NCBI GenBank assembly: GCA_019749915.1
Contig: JAIEPE010000044.1
Span: forward strand, 1 to 63,486
Source of the DNA: Alphaproteobacteria bacterium
GTDB taxonomy: Bacteria; Pseudomonadota; Alphaproteobacteria; UBA9655
Direction of reading: 5' to 3'
DNA length: 63,486 nt
Part shown: positions 33,823-44,229 of the stretch, one piece after another
Layout: each line of letters starts with the position of its first letter
Position numbering within the stretch: position 1 is the first letter of the stretch
The notes under the pieces: model-generated
What the model saw: the letters and a program-made list of their open reading frames with translations, nothing else
Told to the model about the DNA's origin: nothing
Databases searched by the model: none
Translations under genes and position numbers: made by a program

Positions 33823-34437
33823 TCAAATTCCTGATCCACTTGGTATGTCCACAAGTCGCAAACTGTCTTTAGCTTGCCGGGCCTGCTGATCTCCAACTTT
33901 TTGTTTCCGAACGCCTTCTCGATGACGCAAGGTTAAAACAATGGCGCCGATCATCGCCACAAGTAAAATGAGCCCTGCTCCCTGAAAAGCAAGAGCATAA
34001 TGGGTATATAACAGATTTCCTAAAGCTTGTGTATTCGAAACATTGAGGGCCGTCATCGGCGCTGTGGTTAAATCAAAGGCCTCCGGAGAGGTGTGCCACC
34101 CTATCCCCATGAGAAGTAGCTCTGCCAACAAAACACCGCCAACAAGGGCAGCAATGAGAGAATAGTTTCTAATATTTTGTCGAATCTCCCCTAAATCGAT
34201 ATTCAGCATCATCACAACAAAGAGGAACAGAACCGCAACAGCCCCCACATACACCACAACCAAAATCATAGCAAGAAATTCGGCGCCAGCGAGGATAAAA
34301 AGGCCCGCCGCATTGAAAAAGGCGACAATCAAAAAGAGAACCCCATGAACCGTATTCCGTGAGGTCACCACCATAAGGGCAGCTGTCAGAAGTACGCCTG
34401 AGAAAACATAAAAAAGAAGGGCAGTTATGTTGAGCAT
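33823..34437 (-). CDS. nuoJ: NADH-quinone oxidoreductase subunit J
   Basis: A five-helix membrane subunit of complex I (204 residues). The conserved core is VHGVLFLIVAFFNAAGLFILAGAEFLAMILVVVYVGAVAVLFLFVVMMLN in outline; key pieces are GAEFLA and VYVGAVAVLFLF. A hydrophilic C-terminal tail of about 25 residues follows. A family B hairpin lies in the gap between this gene and nuoI. Confidence 0.95.
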   Translation of the reverse strand: MLNITALLFYVFSGVLLTAALMVVTSRNTVHGVLFLIVAFFNAAGLFILAGAEFLAMILVVVYVGAVAVLFLFVVMMLNIDLGEIRQNIRNYSLIAALVGGVLLAELLLMGIGWHTSPEAFDLTTAPMTALNVSNTQALGNLLYTHYALAFQGAGLILLVAMIGAIVLTLRHREGVRKQKVGDQQARQAKDSLRLVDIPSGSGI

Positions 34438-34468
34438 TATTTTCCTACCTCCCCTTTCTATCTTTACT

Positions 34469-34501
34469 TTGACGTCCCGCGATCAAGTCGTGGGGCGTCA
34501 A
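34469..34501. repeat. Family B single hairpin between nuoI and nuoJ
   Basis: TTGACGTCCCGCG, a six-base loop and TCGTGGGGCGTCAA. This is one half of the B unit found in lpxB. It fills much of the roughly 80-base gap between nuoI and nuoJ, the largest gap inside the nuo operon. Confidence 0.75.
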
Positions 34502-34518
34502 TTTTTCTTTATTCATCT

Positions 34519-35019
34519 CTACCTCCCTATGGCTTCTCGTTCAAGACGCTCGGCAATTTCAACTTCCCAACGATCCCCATTGGAGAGAAGCTTATCCTTA
34601 TCATAATAAAGCTCTTCCCGCGTTTCCGTTGAAAACTCAAAATTAGGCCCTTCTACAATGGCATCCACGGGACACGCTTCCTCACATAATCCACAATAAA
34701 TACATTTGGTCATATCAATGTCATAGCGGGTTGTGCGGCGGCTCCCGTCTTCTCGTTCCTCGGCTTCAATAGTAATGGCTTGAGAAGGACAAACGGCCTC
34801 GCAAAGTTTGCAGGCAATACAACGTTCCTCTCCATTGGGATAGCGCCTAAGAGCATGCTCACCGCGAAAGCGGACTGACAAGCTACCTTTTTCATAAGGA
34901 TACATTAAAGTCACTTTTTTCCTAAACATGTACTTTAAGGTTAAATACATGCCGGAGAGAAGATCTACCAGAAAGAAGGTTTTAAAAACCTTAAGGAGAG
35001 GATGTGAGGTCATCTTCAT
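34519..35019 (-). CDS. nuoI: NADH-quinone oxidoreductase subunit I
   Basis: The ferredoxin-like subunit of complex I, carrying two [4Fe-4S] clusters (N6a, N6b). In 166 residues it shows [16 protein letters not shown] and [16 protein letters not shown], followed by [18 protein letters not shown] chose ATG 35019 because it gives the usual N-terminus and overlaps the nuoH stop as ATGA; a second ATG lies two codons later. Longer starts would lie within nuoH. Confidence 0.95.
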   Translation of the reverse strand: MKMTSHPLLKVFKTFFLVDLLSGMYLTLKYMFRKKVTLMYPYEKGSLSVRFRGEHALRRYPNGEERCIACKLCEAVCPSQAITIEAEEREDGSRRTTRYDIDMTKCIYCGLCEEACPVDAIVEGPNFEFSTETREELYYDKDKLLSNGDRWEVEIAERLEREAIGR

Positions 35020-36014
35020 GCCTTGATCGCTCCTAACATAACAATGACAGAGGCCGTGATTATAACCCACACAAGAGAGAAAGGAAGGAAAACCTTCCAC
35101 CCTAAATGCATCAGTTGATCATAACGATAGCGAGGGAACGTAGCTCTCACCCATAAAAATATAAAGAGAAGAAAGGATACTTTTAAGAAAAACCAGACGA
35201 CACCCGGAATCCAAGTCAAAGGAGCTATATCAAGAGGAGGCAGCCATCCCCCAAGAAAGAGAATTGTCCCCATGGTACTCATCAAAATCATGTTGGCATA
35301 CTCACCAAGGAAAAAGAGGGCAAAGGTCATGGAGGAATACTCAACGTTATAGCCAGACACAAGTTCTGCTTCAGCTTCTGGCAAATCAAAGGGTGCACGG
35401 TTTGTTTCTGCGAGGGCAGAAATGATAAAAATAACGGCCATGGGTAAATGAGGAATCACGTACCAAAGGCCTTTTTGGCTTTCCACAATGCTCGTGAGAT
35501 TCATGGATCCCGCCGAGAGTAAAACCGCAATAATCACAAGACCAATGGAAACTTCATAGGACACCATTTGGGCGGCTGACCTTAAAGCTCCCAGAAAGGC
35601 ATATTTGGAGTTACTTGCCCAACCGGCAATGATGATTCCATAAACACCAAGGGAAGAAATAGCAAAGAGGTACAGAACGCCCACATTGATGTTAGCGACA
35701 ACCCACCCAGGACTAAAAGGAATAACAGCCCACGCAGACAGACTTAATCCAAAGGTAATCAGGGGAGCCATAAGAAAAATCAACGGATTTGCTGGAGCCG
35801 GAATGATGGTTTCTTTATGGAGCAATTTTAATCCATCGGCAAAAGGTTGCAAAAGGCCAAACCATCCTACAACATTAGGCCCCACCCTTAACTGCATGGC
35901 AGCAATGACTTTTCGCTCCACAAGGGTCAAATAGGCAACGGCTAATAACAAAGGAACCACTATTAAAAGGATAGTACCAATAAGAGGCAGAAGAGATAAA
36001 AGAGCATCAAACAT
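35016..36014 (-). CDS. nuoH: NADH-quinone oxidoreductase subunit H
   Basis: The membrane subunit of complex I that forms part of the quinone site and links the two arms. The 332 residues hold about eight helices. Conserved features: [40 protein letters not shown] (the acidic quinone-channel loop), [17 protein letters not shown] and [15 protein letters not shown]. The start overlaps the nuoG end by eight bases. Confidence 0.96.
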   Translation of the reverse strand: MFDALLSLLPLIGTILLIVVPLLLAVAYLTLVERKVIAAMQLRVGPNVVGWFGLLQPFADGLKLLHKETIIPAPANPLIFLMAPLITFGLSLSAWAVIPFSPGWVVANINVGVLYLFAISSLGVYGIIIAGWASNSKYAFLGALRSAAQMVSYEVSIGLVIIAVLLSAGSMNLTSIVESQKGLWYVIPHLPMAVIFIISALAETNRAPFDLPEAEAELVSGYNVEYSSMTFALFFLGEYANMILMSTMGTILFLGGWLPPLDIAPLTWIPGVVWFFLKVSFLLFIFLWVRATFPRYRYDQLMHLGWKVFLPFSLVWVIITASVIVMLGAIKA

Positions 36015-38061
36015 GAGCTTTCTCCCATCCTAGAATTTGTTGAACACATTTAGCCATGGTCCTGGAATGGCGCGAAATAGAATCGGTCATATAAAAGTTT
36101 TGGATGGCAAATTCAAAGGGAATAGGATTTACATCTCCCTCACGACCAAAAGGTTTCCAGAACGAAGGTTGAATACGATCCACCTCATCAAAAAGAGGAT
36201 TTACCTCCACAAGCCTTGCTTGAATTTCCTTAGGAGTTGCATAGGGTAAGGACAACCCCAGCTTGTCGGACAATGCTTTAATAATCTTCCAATCTTCCTT
36301 AGCCTCACCGGGAGGAGGAGTCGCTTTCAAGGTTTTCTGAACCCGCCCTTCCGTATTAACATAGGTCCCTTCTTTTTCCGTATAAGCACAGCCAGGAAGG
36401 ATTACATCAGCCACCGTAGCCCCACGGTCGCCATGATGACCTTGATAAATCACAAAGGCTGACTCAAGGAGCCTTACATCGATTTCATCGGCAGCTAATA
36501 AATAAACTACTTCAATTTTTTTCTTTTTAGCTCCCTCTAATATTTTCTGAGCTCCATAACCCTTGGCTCCCGGAACAAAGCTCAAATCCAGTCCAGCCAC
36601 TCGACTTGCCGCTATTTGCAAGACATTAAACCCATTCCAAACTTTTTGGACAAAACCGTATTTATCTGCAATTTCTTGAGTCAGCCGTAAAATGACGTCC
36701 CCATCATCACGCCTTAAAGCGCCTTGCCCAAGAATCAATATTGGCTTTTTTGCTGTTTTCAAAGCAGAACAGATAGGGTGTTTTCCCTTCAAAATCTTTT
36801 CAAGAATCAATGGGTCATTTCCGAGATCACTTACAGGGTATCCCAAGGGATAGGTAGGACCAATGGAAGCCACAGGCAAATTATTGAACAGGTAATTTTT
36901 CCGAATCCGTGCATTAATCAGGGGTGCTTCCCACCGCGGGTTGGTGCCAATTAAGAGGCAAAAATCGGCCTGCTCAATACCCGCAATTGTCGTGTTAAAA
37001 AGATAACTACATCGCGGCCCCATGCCCACAGAACTGCCTTCTTGGCGGCAATCAACGTGAGGCGATCCCAGAGACGTCATTAAATCTTTAAGGGCAACCA
37101 TGGCTTCTGCATCCACCATATCGCCGGCAAGGGCCGCGATATGATCTCCGGGAACATGTTGCAAACGATCAGCAATCAAAGAAAAAGCTTCATTCCATCC
37201 CACAGGATGAAGCAATCCATCCTCTCTACGTGCATAAGGTTGATCAAGGCGTTGATATTTCAGGCCATCATAAGCAAAGCGAGTTTTATCAGAAATCCAT
37301 GTTTCATTGATTTCGTCATTTTGCCGCGGCAAAATTCGCATGACTTCACGACCTCGCGTATCTACACGAATGGCTGATCCCACCGCATCAAATACATCAA
37401 TAGAAGGCGTGTGAGCTAGTTCCCAAGAGCGTCCTTTAAAACTATAGGGTTTGGAGGTCAAGGCACCTACAGGACAAATATCAATCATGTTGCCGGAAAG
37501 CTCTGAGGTAACGGTCTTTTGGACGTAGGTCCCAATTTCCATATCCTCGCCCCGACCCATAGCACCTAATTCAGGAATACCCACAATTTCACTGGAAAAG
37601 CGCACACAGCGGGTACATTGAATACACCGGTTCATCGCCGTCTCAATCAGGGGACCAAATTCCTTATCGGGAACTGCCCGCTTATTAAGATCAAAGCGAC
37701 TGGAGCTTCTACCATAAGCCATGGTGATGTCTTGCAAATCACACTCTCCTCCCTGATCACAAATAGGGCAATCGAGAGGGTGGTTAATCAAAAGAAATTC
37801 TAAAACGCCTTTGCGGGCCTTTTTCACCATGGCTGAGTTGGTATGAACAACCATGCCTTCGCAAACGGGCATGGCACAACTGGCCACGGGCTTTGGCGTA
37901 TTTTTGACCTCTACAAGACACATACGGCAATTGCCCGCAATGGAAAGCTTGGGATGATAACAAAACACTGGGATTTCAATGCCCGCTTCCGCTGCCGCCT
38001 GAAGGACTGTCATATCATCAGGGACTTCAATTTCTTTATCATCAATCACAAGCTTTGGCAT
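36007..38061 (-). CDS. nuoG: NADH-quinone oxidoreductase subunit G
   Basis: The largest hydrophilic subunit of complex I (684 residues). The N-terminal ferredoxin domain has [15 protein letters not shown] for a [2Fe-2S] cluster. [18 protein letters not shown] and [14 protein letters not shown] bind [4Fe-4S] clusters, and a molybdopterin-type domain without cofactor role follows (from about residue 220). The alphaproteobacterial length is normal. It lies eight bases after nuoF. Confidence 0.95.
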   Translation of the reverse strand: MPKLVIDDKEIEVPDDMTVLQAAAEAGIEIPVFCYHPKLSIAGNCRMCLVEVKNTPKPVASCAMPVCEGMVVHTNSAMVKKARKGVLEFLLINHPLDCPICDQGGECDLQDITMAYGRSSSRFDLNKRAVPDKEFGPLIETAMNRCIQCTRCVRFSSEIVGIPELGAMGRGEDMEIGTYVQKTVTSELSGNMIDICPVGALTSKPYSFKGRSWELAHTPSIDVFDAVGSAIRVDTRGREVMRILPRQNDEINETWISDKTRFAYDGLKYQRLDQPYARREDGLLHPVGWNEAFSLIADRLQHVPGDHIAALAGDMVDAEAMVALKDLMTSLGSPHVDCRQEGSSVGMGPRCSYLFNTTIAGIEQADFCLLIGTNPRWEAPLINARIRKNYLFNNLPVASIGPTYPLGYPVSDLGNDPLILEKILKGKHPICSALKTAKKPILILGQGALRRDDGDVILRLTQEIADKYGFVQKVWNGFNVLQIAASRVAGLDLSFVPGAKGYGAQKILEGAKKKKIEVVYLLAADEIDVRLLESAFVIYQGHHGDRGATVADVILPGCAYTEKEGTYVNTEGRVQKTLKATPPPGEAKEDWKIIKALSDKLGLSLPYATPKEIQARLVEVNPLFDEVDRIQPSFWKPFGREGDVNPIPFEFAIQNFYMTDSISRHSRTMAKCVQQILGWEKAHV

Positions 38062-38069
38062 TTTTTTCT

Positions 38070-39341
38070 CTAAGCTACATGGTTCATTTTAAGGCGTCGT
38101 TCAAGTTCAGGGCGAAAGTGACGGATAAGGCCTTGGACAGGCCATGCAGCGGCATCTCCCAAAGCGCAAATGGTATGTCCTTCAATTTCATAGGTGACTT
38201 CTTCTAAGACATCAATATCTTTAGGGCTCCCTATGCCGTCAGCAAGACGGATGAGCATACGCCATAGCCAGCCTGTGCCTTCCCGGCAAGGAGTGCATTG
38301 CCCACAGCTTTCATGCATATAAAATTTAGACAGGCGCGCAATCGCGCGAACAATATCCGTTGATTTATCCATGACGATCACGCCTCCCGTACCAAGGCCG
38401 CTTTTCACCTCCGCAAGGGACGTAAAATCCATTAAAACCTTCTCACATACATCCTTTGGAATCAGAGGAACGGAGGAGCCCCCAGGGATCACGGCCAAAA
38501 GATTATCCCATCCTCCCCGCACGCCACCGCCATATTTTTCAATCAGCTCTTTAAGGGGAATCCCCATAGCCTCTTCCACATTGCAGGGCGTGTTTACATG
38601 GCCGGAAAGACAATAAATTTTTGTTCCCGCATTATTGGGAGTTCCAATGCCCCCAAACCAAGACGCCCCCCGACGCAAAATAGTGGGAACAACGGCAAGA
38701 GTTTCAACGTTATTGACAATGGTAGGACACCCGTAAAGTCCTACAATAGCTGGGAAGGGCGGCTTCAGGCGCGGCATGCCTTTGCGGCCTTCGAGACTCT
38801 CTAAAAGCGCCGTTTCTTCTCCACAGATATAAGCGCCGGCGCCGCGATGAACATAAAGATCAAAGTCCCAGCCCGATTTGGCAGCATTTTTTCCCAAAAG
38901 ACCGGCCTTATAAGCTTCGACAATGGCCTCTTCCAAGTGATTGGCTTCCGCATAGAATTCTCCACGGATGTAAATGTAGCCCACATGAGCGCCTATGGCG
39001 ACGGCAGCAATAAGAGCCCCCTCGATCAACTTATGGGGTTCAAAGCGCAGAATGTCCCGATCTTTACAAGTCCCAGGTTCGCTCTCATCCGCATTGATAA
39101 CCAAATACCGCGGCGTTTTACCATCATCGGGGGGCATAAATCCCCACTTACGTCCTGTTGGAAAACCAGCCCCTCCCCTGCCCCGCAGGCCAGATGCCGT
39201 GATTTCTTGAATAATCCAGTCTTTCCCCTTTGAAATGAGCGTCTTTGTTTTATCCCAGTCACCTCGTGCTTCAGCCCCTTTCAAGCGCCAATCGTGGGTC
39301 CCATAGAGGTTGGTGAAAATGCGATCACTTACCTTTAGCAT
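38070..39341 (-). CDS. nuoF: NADH-quinone oxidoreductase subunit F
   Basis: The NADH- and FMN-binding subunit of complex I (423 residues). It shows [18 protein letters not shown] (NADH site), [15 protein letters not shown] (FMN region) and [15 protein letters not shown] with the N3 [4Fe-4S] cysteines. I set the start at 39341, which gives [14 protein letters not shown], the family N-terminus; the gene then overlaps the nuoE end by 17 bases. Confidence 0.96.
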   Translation of the reverse strand: MLKVSDRIFTNLYGTHDWRLKGAEARGDWDKTKTLISKGKDWIIQEITASGLRGRGGAGFPTGRKWGFMPPDDGKTPRYLVINADESEPGTCKDRDILRFEPHKLIEGALIAAVAIGAHVGYIYIRGEFYAEANHLEEAIVEAYKAGLLGKNAAKSGWDFDLYVHRGAGAYICGEETALLESLEGRKGMPRLKPPFPAIVGLYGCPTIVNNVETLAVVPTILRRGASWFGGIGTPNNAGTKIYCLSGHVNTPCNVEEAMGIPLKELIEKYGGGVRGGWDNLLAVIPGGSSVPLIPKDVCEKVLMDFTSLAEVKSGLGTGGVIVMDKSTDIVRAIARLSKFYMHESCGQCTPCREGTGWLWRMLIRLADGIGSPKDIDVLEEVTYEIEGHTICALGDAAAWPVQGLIRHFRPELERRLKMNHVA

Positions 39342-39894
39342 GGGCCCTCCGTTTTTCAGGAGCCGAGCCCTGTCGTCCAATAGCTGAGCCGGGTTTTACC
39401 TTGCGGTCAGCTTTTAAATCTTCCAAAATCTTGAGGAAACTTTTCTCATCTAGATCTTCAAAATAATCGTCATTAATTTGCACCACAGGTGCATTAGCAC
39501 AGGCTCCAATGCACTCAACTTCTGTAAGAGTGAAGAGACCATCTTTCGTCGTTTCCTTATTTTCTATACCTAAGTGACGCTTACAGACGCCTTTTAAATC
39601 TTCACTGCCTCGCAACATGCAAGGTGTTGTTCCGCACACTTGAAGGTGATACTTGCCCATAGGTTTCAAATTAAACATAGTATAAAAGGTAGCCACCTCA
39701 TAGCCGCGAATCAAGGAGACTTCCAGCATTTCCGTAATAGCCTCAATGGCTTCTTTGGGAAGCCAGCCACCACATTGACGCTGAGCCAACTCAAATAGCG
39801 GTAAAATTGCGCTAGCTTTTCGATCAGGCGGATAGTGAGTCAAGATTTCCTTGACGCGCTCTGCATTTTCCTTTGAGAACTTAAAAGCCGTCAC
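39325..39894 (-). CDS. nuoE: NADH-quinone oxidoreductase subunit E
   Basis: The thioredoxin-fold subunit carrying the N1a [2Fe-2S] cluster of complex I (189 residues). The cluster cysteines are in [11 protein letters not shown] and [11 protein letters not shown]. The C-terminal 30 residues are a basic extension beyond the fold. Its start overlaps the nuoD end by four bases. Confidence 0.95.
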   Translation of the reverse strand: MTAFKFSKENAERVKEILTHYPPDRKASAILPLFELAQRQCGGWLPKEAIEAITEMLEVSLIRGYEVATFYTMFNLKPMGKYHLQVCGTTPCMLRGSEDLKGVCKRHLGIENKETTKDGLFTLTEVECIGACANAPVVQINDDYFEDLDEKSFLKILEDLKADRKVKPGSAIGRQGSAPEKRRAHAKGK

Positions 39895-41075
39895 CGATCA
39901 ATCTCCCCAAAAACAATATCCAAGGACCCAATAATACTTGGTACGTCCGCCAGCATATGTCCTTTTGTCATAAAATCAAAGGCTTGCATAAAGGCAAAGC
40001 TGGGTGGCCTTATTTTACAGCGATAGGGCCTATTGCTTCCATCAGACACAAGGTAAACACCGAATTCTCCTTTAGGCGCCTCCACAACCGTATAGGTTTC
40101 GCCTTTGGGCACATGATAGCCTTCCGTATAGAGCTTAAAGTGATGGATCAGTGCTTCCATGGACGTCTTCATTTTTGCCCGTGGTGGTGGTGTCACCTTA
40201 TAGTCATCCACCTTCACGGGACCTTTGGGCATCTTCTCAAGGCACTGCTTTATAATTCGAACACTCTGACGCATTTCTTCCATCCGCACCAAATAACGGT
40301 CATAGCAATCGCCATTTTGCCCCACAGGAATAAAGAACTCTAATTGATCATAAATTTCATAGGGTTGATTTCGGCGTAAATCCCAAGCCACATTGGAGGC
40401 GCGTAACATGGGTCCCGTAAAACCCCAATCTAGAGCTTGCTCAGCAGTGACAGCACCTATATTCACAGTACGTTGCTTGAAAATGCGGTTATCCGTCAAC
40501 AGACCTTCCAAGTCATCAATCACCTTGGGGAAACGGTTTGCAAAAGCCATAATGTCTTCTGCTAAGCCTGGCGGTAAATCCTTATGTACACCTCCGGGAC
40601 GGAAATAGTTGGCATGAAGACGTGCCCCGGAAACTCGCTCATAAAAACCCATCAAAACTTCTCGCTCTTCAAACCCCCACAAAAGCGGTGTCATGGCTCC
40701 CACATCGATAGCCATGGTGGTGATATTCAAAAGATGGTTTAAAATGCGGGTGATTTCACAAAACAAAACGCGGATATACTTGGCGCGCGTGGGAATTTCA
40801 AGATTCAGTAATTTCTCAACGGCCAGCGCAAACACATGCTCTTGAGCCATGGGGGAGACATAATCCAAACGGTCAAAATAAGGAATGGCTTGAAGATAGG
40901 TTTTATACTCGATAAGTTTTTCTGTCCCACGATGCAAAAGGCCAATGTGGGGATCAGCCCGCTCAACCACCTCACCGTCCATCTCAAGGATAAGGCGCAA
41001 AACTCCGTGAGCGGCGGGATGCTGAGGCCCAAAGTTCATGGTAAAGCTTTGCTTTTGAGGAGCGTCCTTTTTCAT
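39891..41075 (-). CDS. nuoD: NADH-quinone oxidoreductase subunit D
   Basis: The 49-kDa-type subunit that forms the quinone site with NuoB (394 residues). The N-terminal [14 protein letters not shown] contains the quinone-site histidine. [26 protein letters not shown] and the C-terminal [16 protein letters not shown] are conserved. NuoC and NuoD are separate genes, as usual in alphaproteobacteria. It overlaps nuoC by one base. Confidence 0.97.
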   Translation of the reverse strand: MKKDAPQKQSFTMNFGPQHPAAHGVLRLILEMDGEVVERADPHIGLLHRGTEKLIEYKTYLQAIPYFDRLDYVSPMAQEHVFALAVEKLLNLEIPTRAKYIRVLFCEITRILNHLLNITTMAIDVGAMTPLLWGFEEREVLMGFYERVSGARLHANYFRPGGVHKDLPPGLAEDIMAFANRFPKVIDDLEGLLTDNRIFKQRTVNIGAVTAEQALDWGFTGPMLRASNVAWDLRRNQPYEIYDQLEFFIPVGQNGDCYDRYLVRMEEMRQSVRIIKQCLEKMPKGPVKVDDYKVTPPPRAKMKTSMEALIHHFKLYTEGYHVPKGETYTVVEAPKGEFGVYLVSDGSNRPYRCKIRPPSFAFMQAFDFMTKGHMLADVPSIIGSLDIVFGEIDR

Positions 41076-41686
41076 CAGTTCTCCTCCTTGGCGGCACTGG
41101 CTTTAACGGCCGTCTCCATACCTTCCCAAGGACTTTCGAAATCAAAGGTCCGAAAAGCTTGGGGCAGTTTTACTGGCTCATAAACAACTCGCTTTTGTTC
41201 TTCATCGTAGCGCACTTCTACATAGCCCGTAAGCGGAAAGTCCTTGCGCAGAGGATGGCCTTCAAAACCATAGTCAGTCAGAATACGACGTAAATCGGGA
41301 TGATCTTCAAAGGGAATTCCATAAAGATCAAAGACCTCCCGCTCCCACCAATTGGCGCAATTATAAACCGATGTTACTGAGGGGACCGGCATACCTTCTT
41401 CCACCTGAACTTTGATGCGAAGGCGCCAGTTACGAACAAGACTTAAAAGATGATAAACTACATCAAAACGCGGAGAACGCCCCAGATAGTCTACTCCACA
41501 CACATCCATCAATTGGGAAAATTGAAAGGTTTCCGAATCTCGTAAATAGGTCAAAACCCGCGCAATGGCAGCTCGCTCTACGATAATAGAAAGCTCCCCT
41601 TTCTCAACGGACCAAGACACCAAATCCGTTTCAATTTCCTCTTCAATAAGGCGCCCTAAATCGTCAAGAGTACGTGGAATGGCCAT
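41075..41686 (-). CDS. nuoC: NADH-quinone oxidoreductase subunit C
   Basis: The 30-kDa-type subunit of the complex I peripheral arm (203 residues). The signature [42 protein letters not shown] is present in outline; key pieces are EREVFDLYG and HPLRKDFP. It lies three bases after nuoB. Confidence 0.96.
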   Translation of the reverse strand: MAIPRTLDDLGRLIEEEIETDLVSWSVEKGELSIIVERAAIARVLTYLRDSETFQFSQLMDVCGVDYLGRSPRFDVVYHLLSLVRNWRLRIKVQVEEGMPVPSVTSVYNCANWWEREVFDLYGIPFEDHPDLRRILTDYGFEGHPLRKDFPLTGYVEVRYDEEQKRVVYEPVKLPQAFRTFDFESPWEGMETAVKASAAKEEN

Positions 41687-41689
41687 CCT

Positions 41690-42268
41690 TTACCCTCGTG
41701 CAAAATGTTTTTCGCGTTGAATTTTTCGCTGCAACTGCAAAATACCGTAAAGCAAGGCTTCCGCCGTTGGCGGACATCCCGGCACATACACATCCACGGG
41801 TACAATTCGATCACACCCGCGGGTCACCGAATAGGAGTAATGATAATACCCGCCCCCATTGGCACAGGATCCCATGGAAATCACGTAGCGGGGCTCAGCC
41901 ATTTGGTCATACACTTTACGCAAGGCCGGCGCCATTTTATTGGTTAGTGTTCCCGCCACAATCATCAAATCCGCTTGACGGGGGCTGGGACGAAATACCA
42001 CACCAAAACGATCCAAATCATAGCGGGCTGCTGCTGTTTGCATCATTTCAATCGCACAGCAAGCAAGTCCAAAGGTCATGGGCCACAAGGATCCCGATTG
42101 TGCCCAAGCGGCTAGCTTATCCAATTGAGTGACCACAAAGCCTTGCTGAGTGATTTCTTGATTTAAAGTCTCCAGGAGAACATCAGGATTGATCCCTTCG
42201 GGAATGGCCTCTATACCATAGCCGGCTTCGAGAGCTTCCTTCGTGAGAAATGGTTTTTTTACTCCCAT
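41690..42268 (-). CDS. nuoB: NADH-quinone oxidoreductase subunit B
   Basis: The subunit that holds cluster N2, the last [4Fe-4S] before quinone (192 residues). The cysteines are in [24 protein letters not shown] and [14 protein letters not shown]. The N-terminal 35 residues are a variable extension. It overlaps the nuoA end by ten bases. Confidence 0.96.
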   Translation of the reverse strand: MGVKKPFLTKEALEAGYGIEAIPEGINPDVLLETLNQEITQQGFVVTQLDKLAAWAQSGSLWPMTFGLACCAIEMMQTAAARYDLDRFGVVFRPSPRQADLMIVAGTLTNKMAPALRKVYDQMAEPRYVISMGSCANGGGYYHYSYSVTRGCDRIVPVDVYVPGCPPTAEALLYGILQLQRKIQREKHFARG

Positions 42269-42660
42269 TCTAAAGCCCCTTTACGCCATTCATAAATAAA
42301 CCCAACAGTCAGAAGGAGAATGAAAAGCATCATAGAGAAATAGCCATAAAGGCCAATGTCATGGAGGGTAATCGCCCATGGAAAAAGGAACGCAATTTCA
42401 AGATCAAAAATAATGAAAAGGATCGCTATCAAATAAAATCGCACGTCAAACTTTAACCGCGCATCCGTAAAGGCCTCAAATCCACATTCATAGGGCGAAA
42501 GTTTTGCTGCATCCGGCTTACGCGGCCCACGTAAATAGGCCAAAAAGATCAGAAAGATCGAAAGACCAAAAGCAATTCCCATAAACACAAGTATGTTAAA
42601 ATAGTCCTCAAAATTCCCCTTTAAAGGGGTGGTCATCAAATGGCTAGAAGAAAAATCCAC
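42259..42660 (-). CDS. nuoA: NADH-quinone oxidoreductase subunit A
   Basis: A three-helix membrane subunit of complex I (133 residues) and first gene of the operon. It shows [43 protein letters not shown] in outline, with the conserved YECGF and FDLEIAFL. An ATG eight codons in is an alternative start. The promoter of the operon should lie in the roughly 200 bases before it, where a family D palindrome also sits. Confidence 0.96.
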   Translation of the reverse strand: MDFSSSHLMTTPLKGNFEDYFNILVFMGIAFGLSIFLIFLAYLRGPRKPDAAKLSPYECGFEAFTDARLKFDVRFYLIAILFIIFDLEIAFLFPWAITLHDIGLYGYFSMMLFILLLTVGFIYEWRKGALEWE

Positions 42661-42687
42661 GAGGTGTGCCCTATCGTTTTATTTGTT

Positions 42688-42749
42688 TATGCTCTTCGCC
42701 TTTCAAACTCCGGGTGCGTTGCCCGGCAACTTGAAATTCTTTGAGTATA
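42688..42749. repeat. Family D palindrome upstream of nuoA
   Basis: A 62-bp near-palindrome: TATGCTCTTCGCCTTTCAAA at the left and TTGAAATTCTTTGAGTATA at the right, around CCGGG-TGCGTTG-CCCGG. Other copies are at 24661 and 49353. It lies between nuoA and the next minus-strand gene and could terminate the upstream transcript. Confidence 0.75.
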
Positions 42750-42862
42750 GTCTTACAACGAAAGCGCCCTCTTGAAAACCAAAACTTGAGGAGATTTTGA
42801 AAGAGTTTCAAATTCTTTTAAAGAGTTTTTTTGTAAACCTATTGCTAGGGCAAGACAAAACT

Positions 42863-43147
42863 TTAATCCGCTTGAAAAACCCCATTCTTCAAATCCTTTT
42901 CAAACTCTGCAAGCCATGTACCCGCATTTGCCGGGCTGCGATAGGATTTTGATTTTTGGTGTTCCAAATGAGTTGCTGTTGTTTTAACAATAATTACATA
43001 GCTAAGGTCATTCATGTCCATTGCCTCTTGATCTTCAATAATTTCCAAAAGAAAATGATGGAGCTCATGACCATGGGCCGCCAAAATCTCAGAATAAGCC
43101 TGCTTTTCTGCTTCTGATAGCAAACCGTTTTCATCAAGAATGGGCAT
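42863..43147 (-). CDS. Hypothetical small acidic protein
   Basis: A 94-residue soluble protein of no family I recognise. It has no signal peptide or membrane segment. The first half is helical and rich in Glu and His (HGHELHHFLLEIIEDQEAMD); the second half includes SYRSPANAGTWLAEFEKDLK. It lies 17 bases downstream of a predicted small lipoprotein on the same strand. The open frame, ribosome-binding site (AAAAAGG before ATG) and ordered composition argue that it is a real gene. Confidence 0.6.
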   Translation of the reverse strand: MPILDENGLLSEAEKQAYSEILAAHGHELHHFLLEIIEDQEAMDMNDLSYVIIVKTTATHLEHQKSKSYRSPANAGTWLAEFEKDLKNGVFQAD

Positions 43148-43164
43148 ACCTTTTTCCCCTTCAA

Positions 43165-43308
43165 TTAATTAAGGACCCGAGGAACCTTTGTTTCTTCTTT
43201 TGGATCACAGACTTCCCCTGAGTAAGGGCCAGTCTCTGCACCTTTTTTTTCACAAGCCACCAACAGCGGCAATGAAAGGCTCATTAAAATTAAAAAATAT
43301 TTATTCAT
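43165..43308 (-). CDS. Small lipoprotein (47 residues)
   Basis: An ATG at 43308, preceded by GGGGAG about four bases upstream, opens a 47-codon frame. Residues 1-18 are a hydrophobic signal segment ending in the lipobox LVAC, so Cys19 would be lipid-modified. The short mature part (EKKGAETGPYSGEVCDPK and on) is polar and has one more cysteine. Tiny lipoproteins of this type (YifL/LptM-like) are common and often missed. LptM-like assignment is a guess, since lptD is not nearby; in many genomes a similar gene sits next to lysA, which here lies about 13 kb away. Confidence 0.65.
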   Translation of the reverse strand: MNKYFLILMSLSLPLLVACEKKGAETGPYSGEVCDPKEETKVPRVLN

Positions 43309-43369
43309 GATCTCCCCTCCCCCTTTTTCCTTTTTTCTATTAAAGCAAAAAAAGAAGATAAAAACAAGC

Positions 43370-44104
43370 TTAGCGACGTCCAGCCCACAGGAAATAGTTC
43401 ACATCCACCGAGGACGTAAATTCCCAACACCTCTTAAAGGGGAGAAATTGGAGCCCTATCACCTCCTGATTCCCCAGGCCTAAGCTTGCAAGTTTCTTCG
43501 ATAACTCCTCAGGTTTGATAAACTTCCCCCAGTCATGGGTGCCACGTGGAGCCCATCTTAATAGGTATTCGGCAGCCACAATTCCCAAAACGTAAGATTT
43601 AAGGGTTTGATTCAGAGTGGTTACAACCATGCCCCCTTGGGGCGCAAGCCGTGCCGCACAGACCTTAAGAAAAGCATCAGGATGATCCACGTGTTCAATG
43701 ATTTCAGAGGCCACAACAACATCAAAAGGAGGCGTATCTGAGGGCAAATCTTCCACAGCGCAGTCGATATAGGTGATCTTGAGGCCCATCTCCTTGGCAT
43801 GCATTTTGGCAACTTTGATATTTTCTTCCACAGGATCAATGCCCGTCACCTGAGCCCCAAGGCGCGCCAGCGGCTCACATAAAAGTCCGCCTCCACAGCC
43901 CACATCTAAAATACGCAAGCCTTTCAAGGAATGGATGACGTTGTCCTTAAGATTGAAATGAATATCAACTTTTTCCTTAATAAAGGCCATACGTAAGGGC
44001 GTGATGTCATGGAGCGCCTGGAAAGGCCCCTCCTCATCCCACCAGGTTCCACTGTGGGCTTTGAAGTGCTCCAACTCTGCTGTATTGCGCGTATTGAGTG
44101 TCAT
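43370..44104 (-). CDS. ubiG: Ubiquinone biosynthesis O-methyltransferase UbiG
   Basis: UbiG performs the two O-methylations of ubiquinone synthesis with SAM. The 244-residue class I methyltransferase begins with the family segment FKAHSGTWWDEEGPFQALHDITP. The SAM motif ILDVGCGGGLLCEPLARLGA is present, as are VVASEIIEHVDHP and the late GTHDWGKFIKPEEL. It is the first of several quinone-related genes in the window; coq7 lies about 4 kb away on the other strand. Confidence 0.96.
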   Translation of the reverse strand: MTLNTRNTAELEHFKAHSGTWWDEEGPFQALHDITPLRMAFIKEKVDIHFNLKDNVIHSLKGLRILDVGCGGGLLCEPLARLGAQVTGIDPVEENIKVAKMHAKEMGLKITYIDCAVEDLPSDTPPFDVVVASEIIEHVDHPDAFLKVCAARLAPQGGMVVTTLNQTLKSYVLGIVAAEYLLRWAPRGTHDWGKFIKPEELSKKLASLGLGNQEVIGLQFLPFKRCWEFTSSVDVNYFLWAGRR

Positions 44105-44229
44105 AATATTTCTTATCCTTTAAGGAGATGCCCTCTCCTCTGTAAACTCTGAGAAAAAATCTTGCAATTAGACATTTATGACACTACATACTAGATATTC
44201 TTAAAGAATTTTAAAGGGTTATTATTAAA

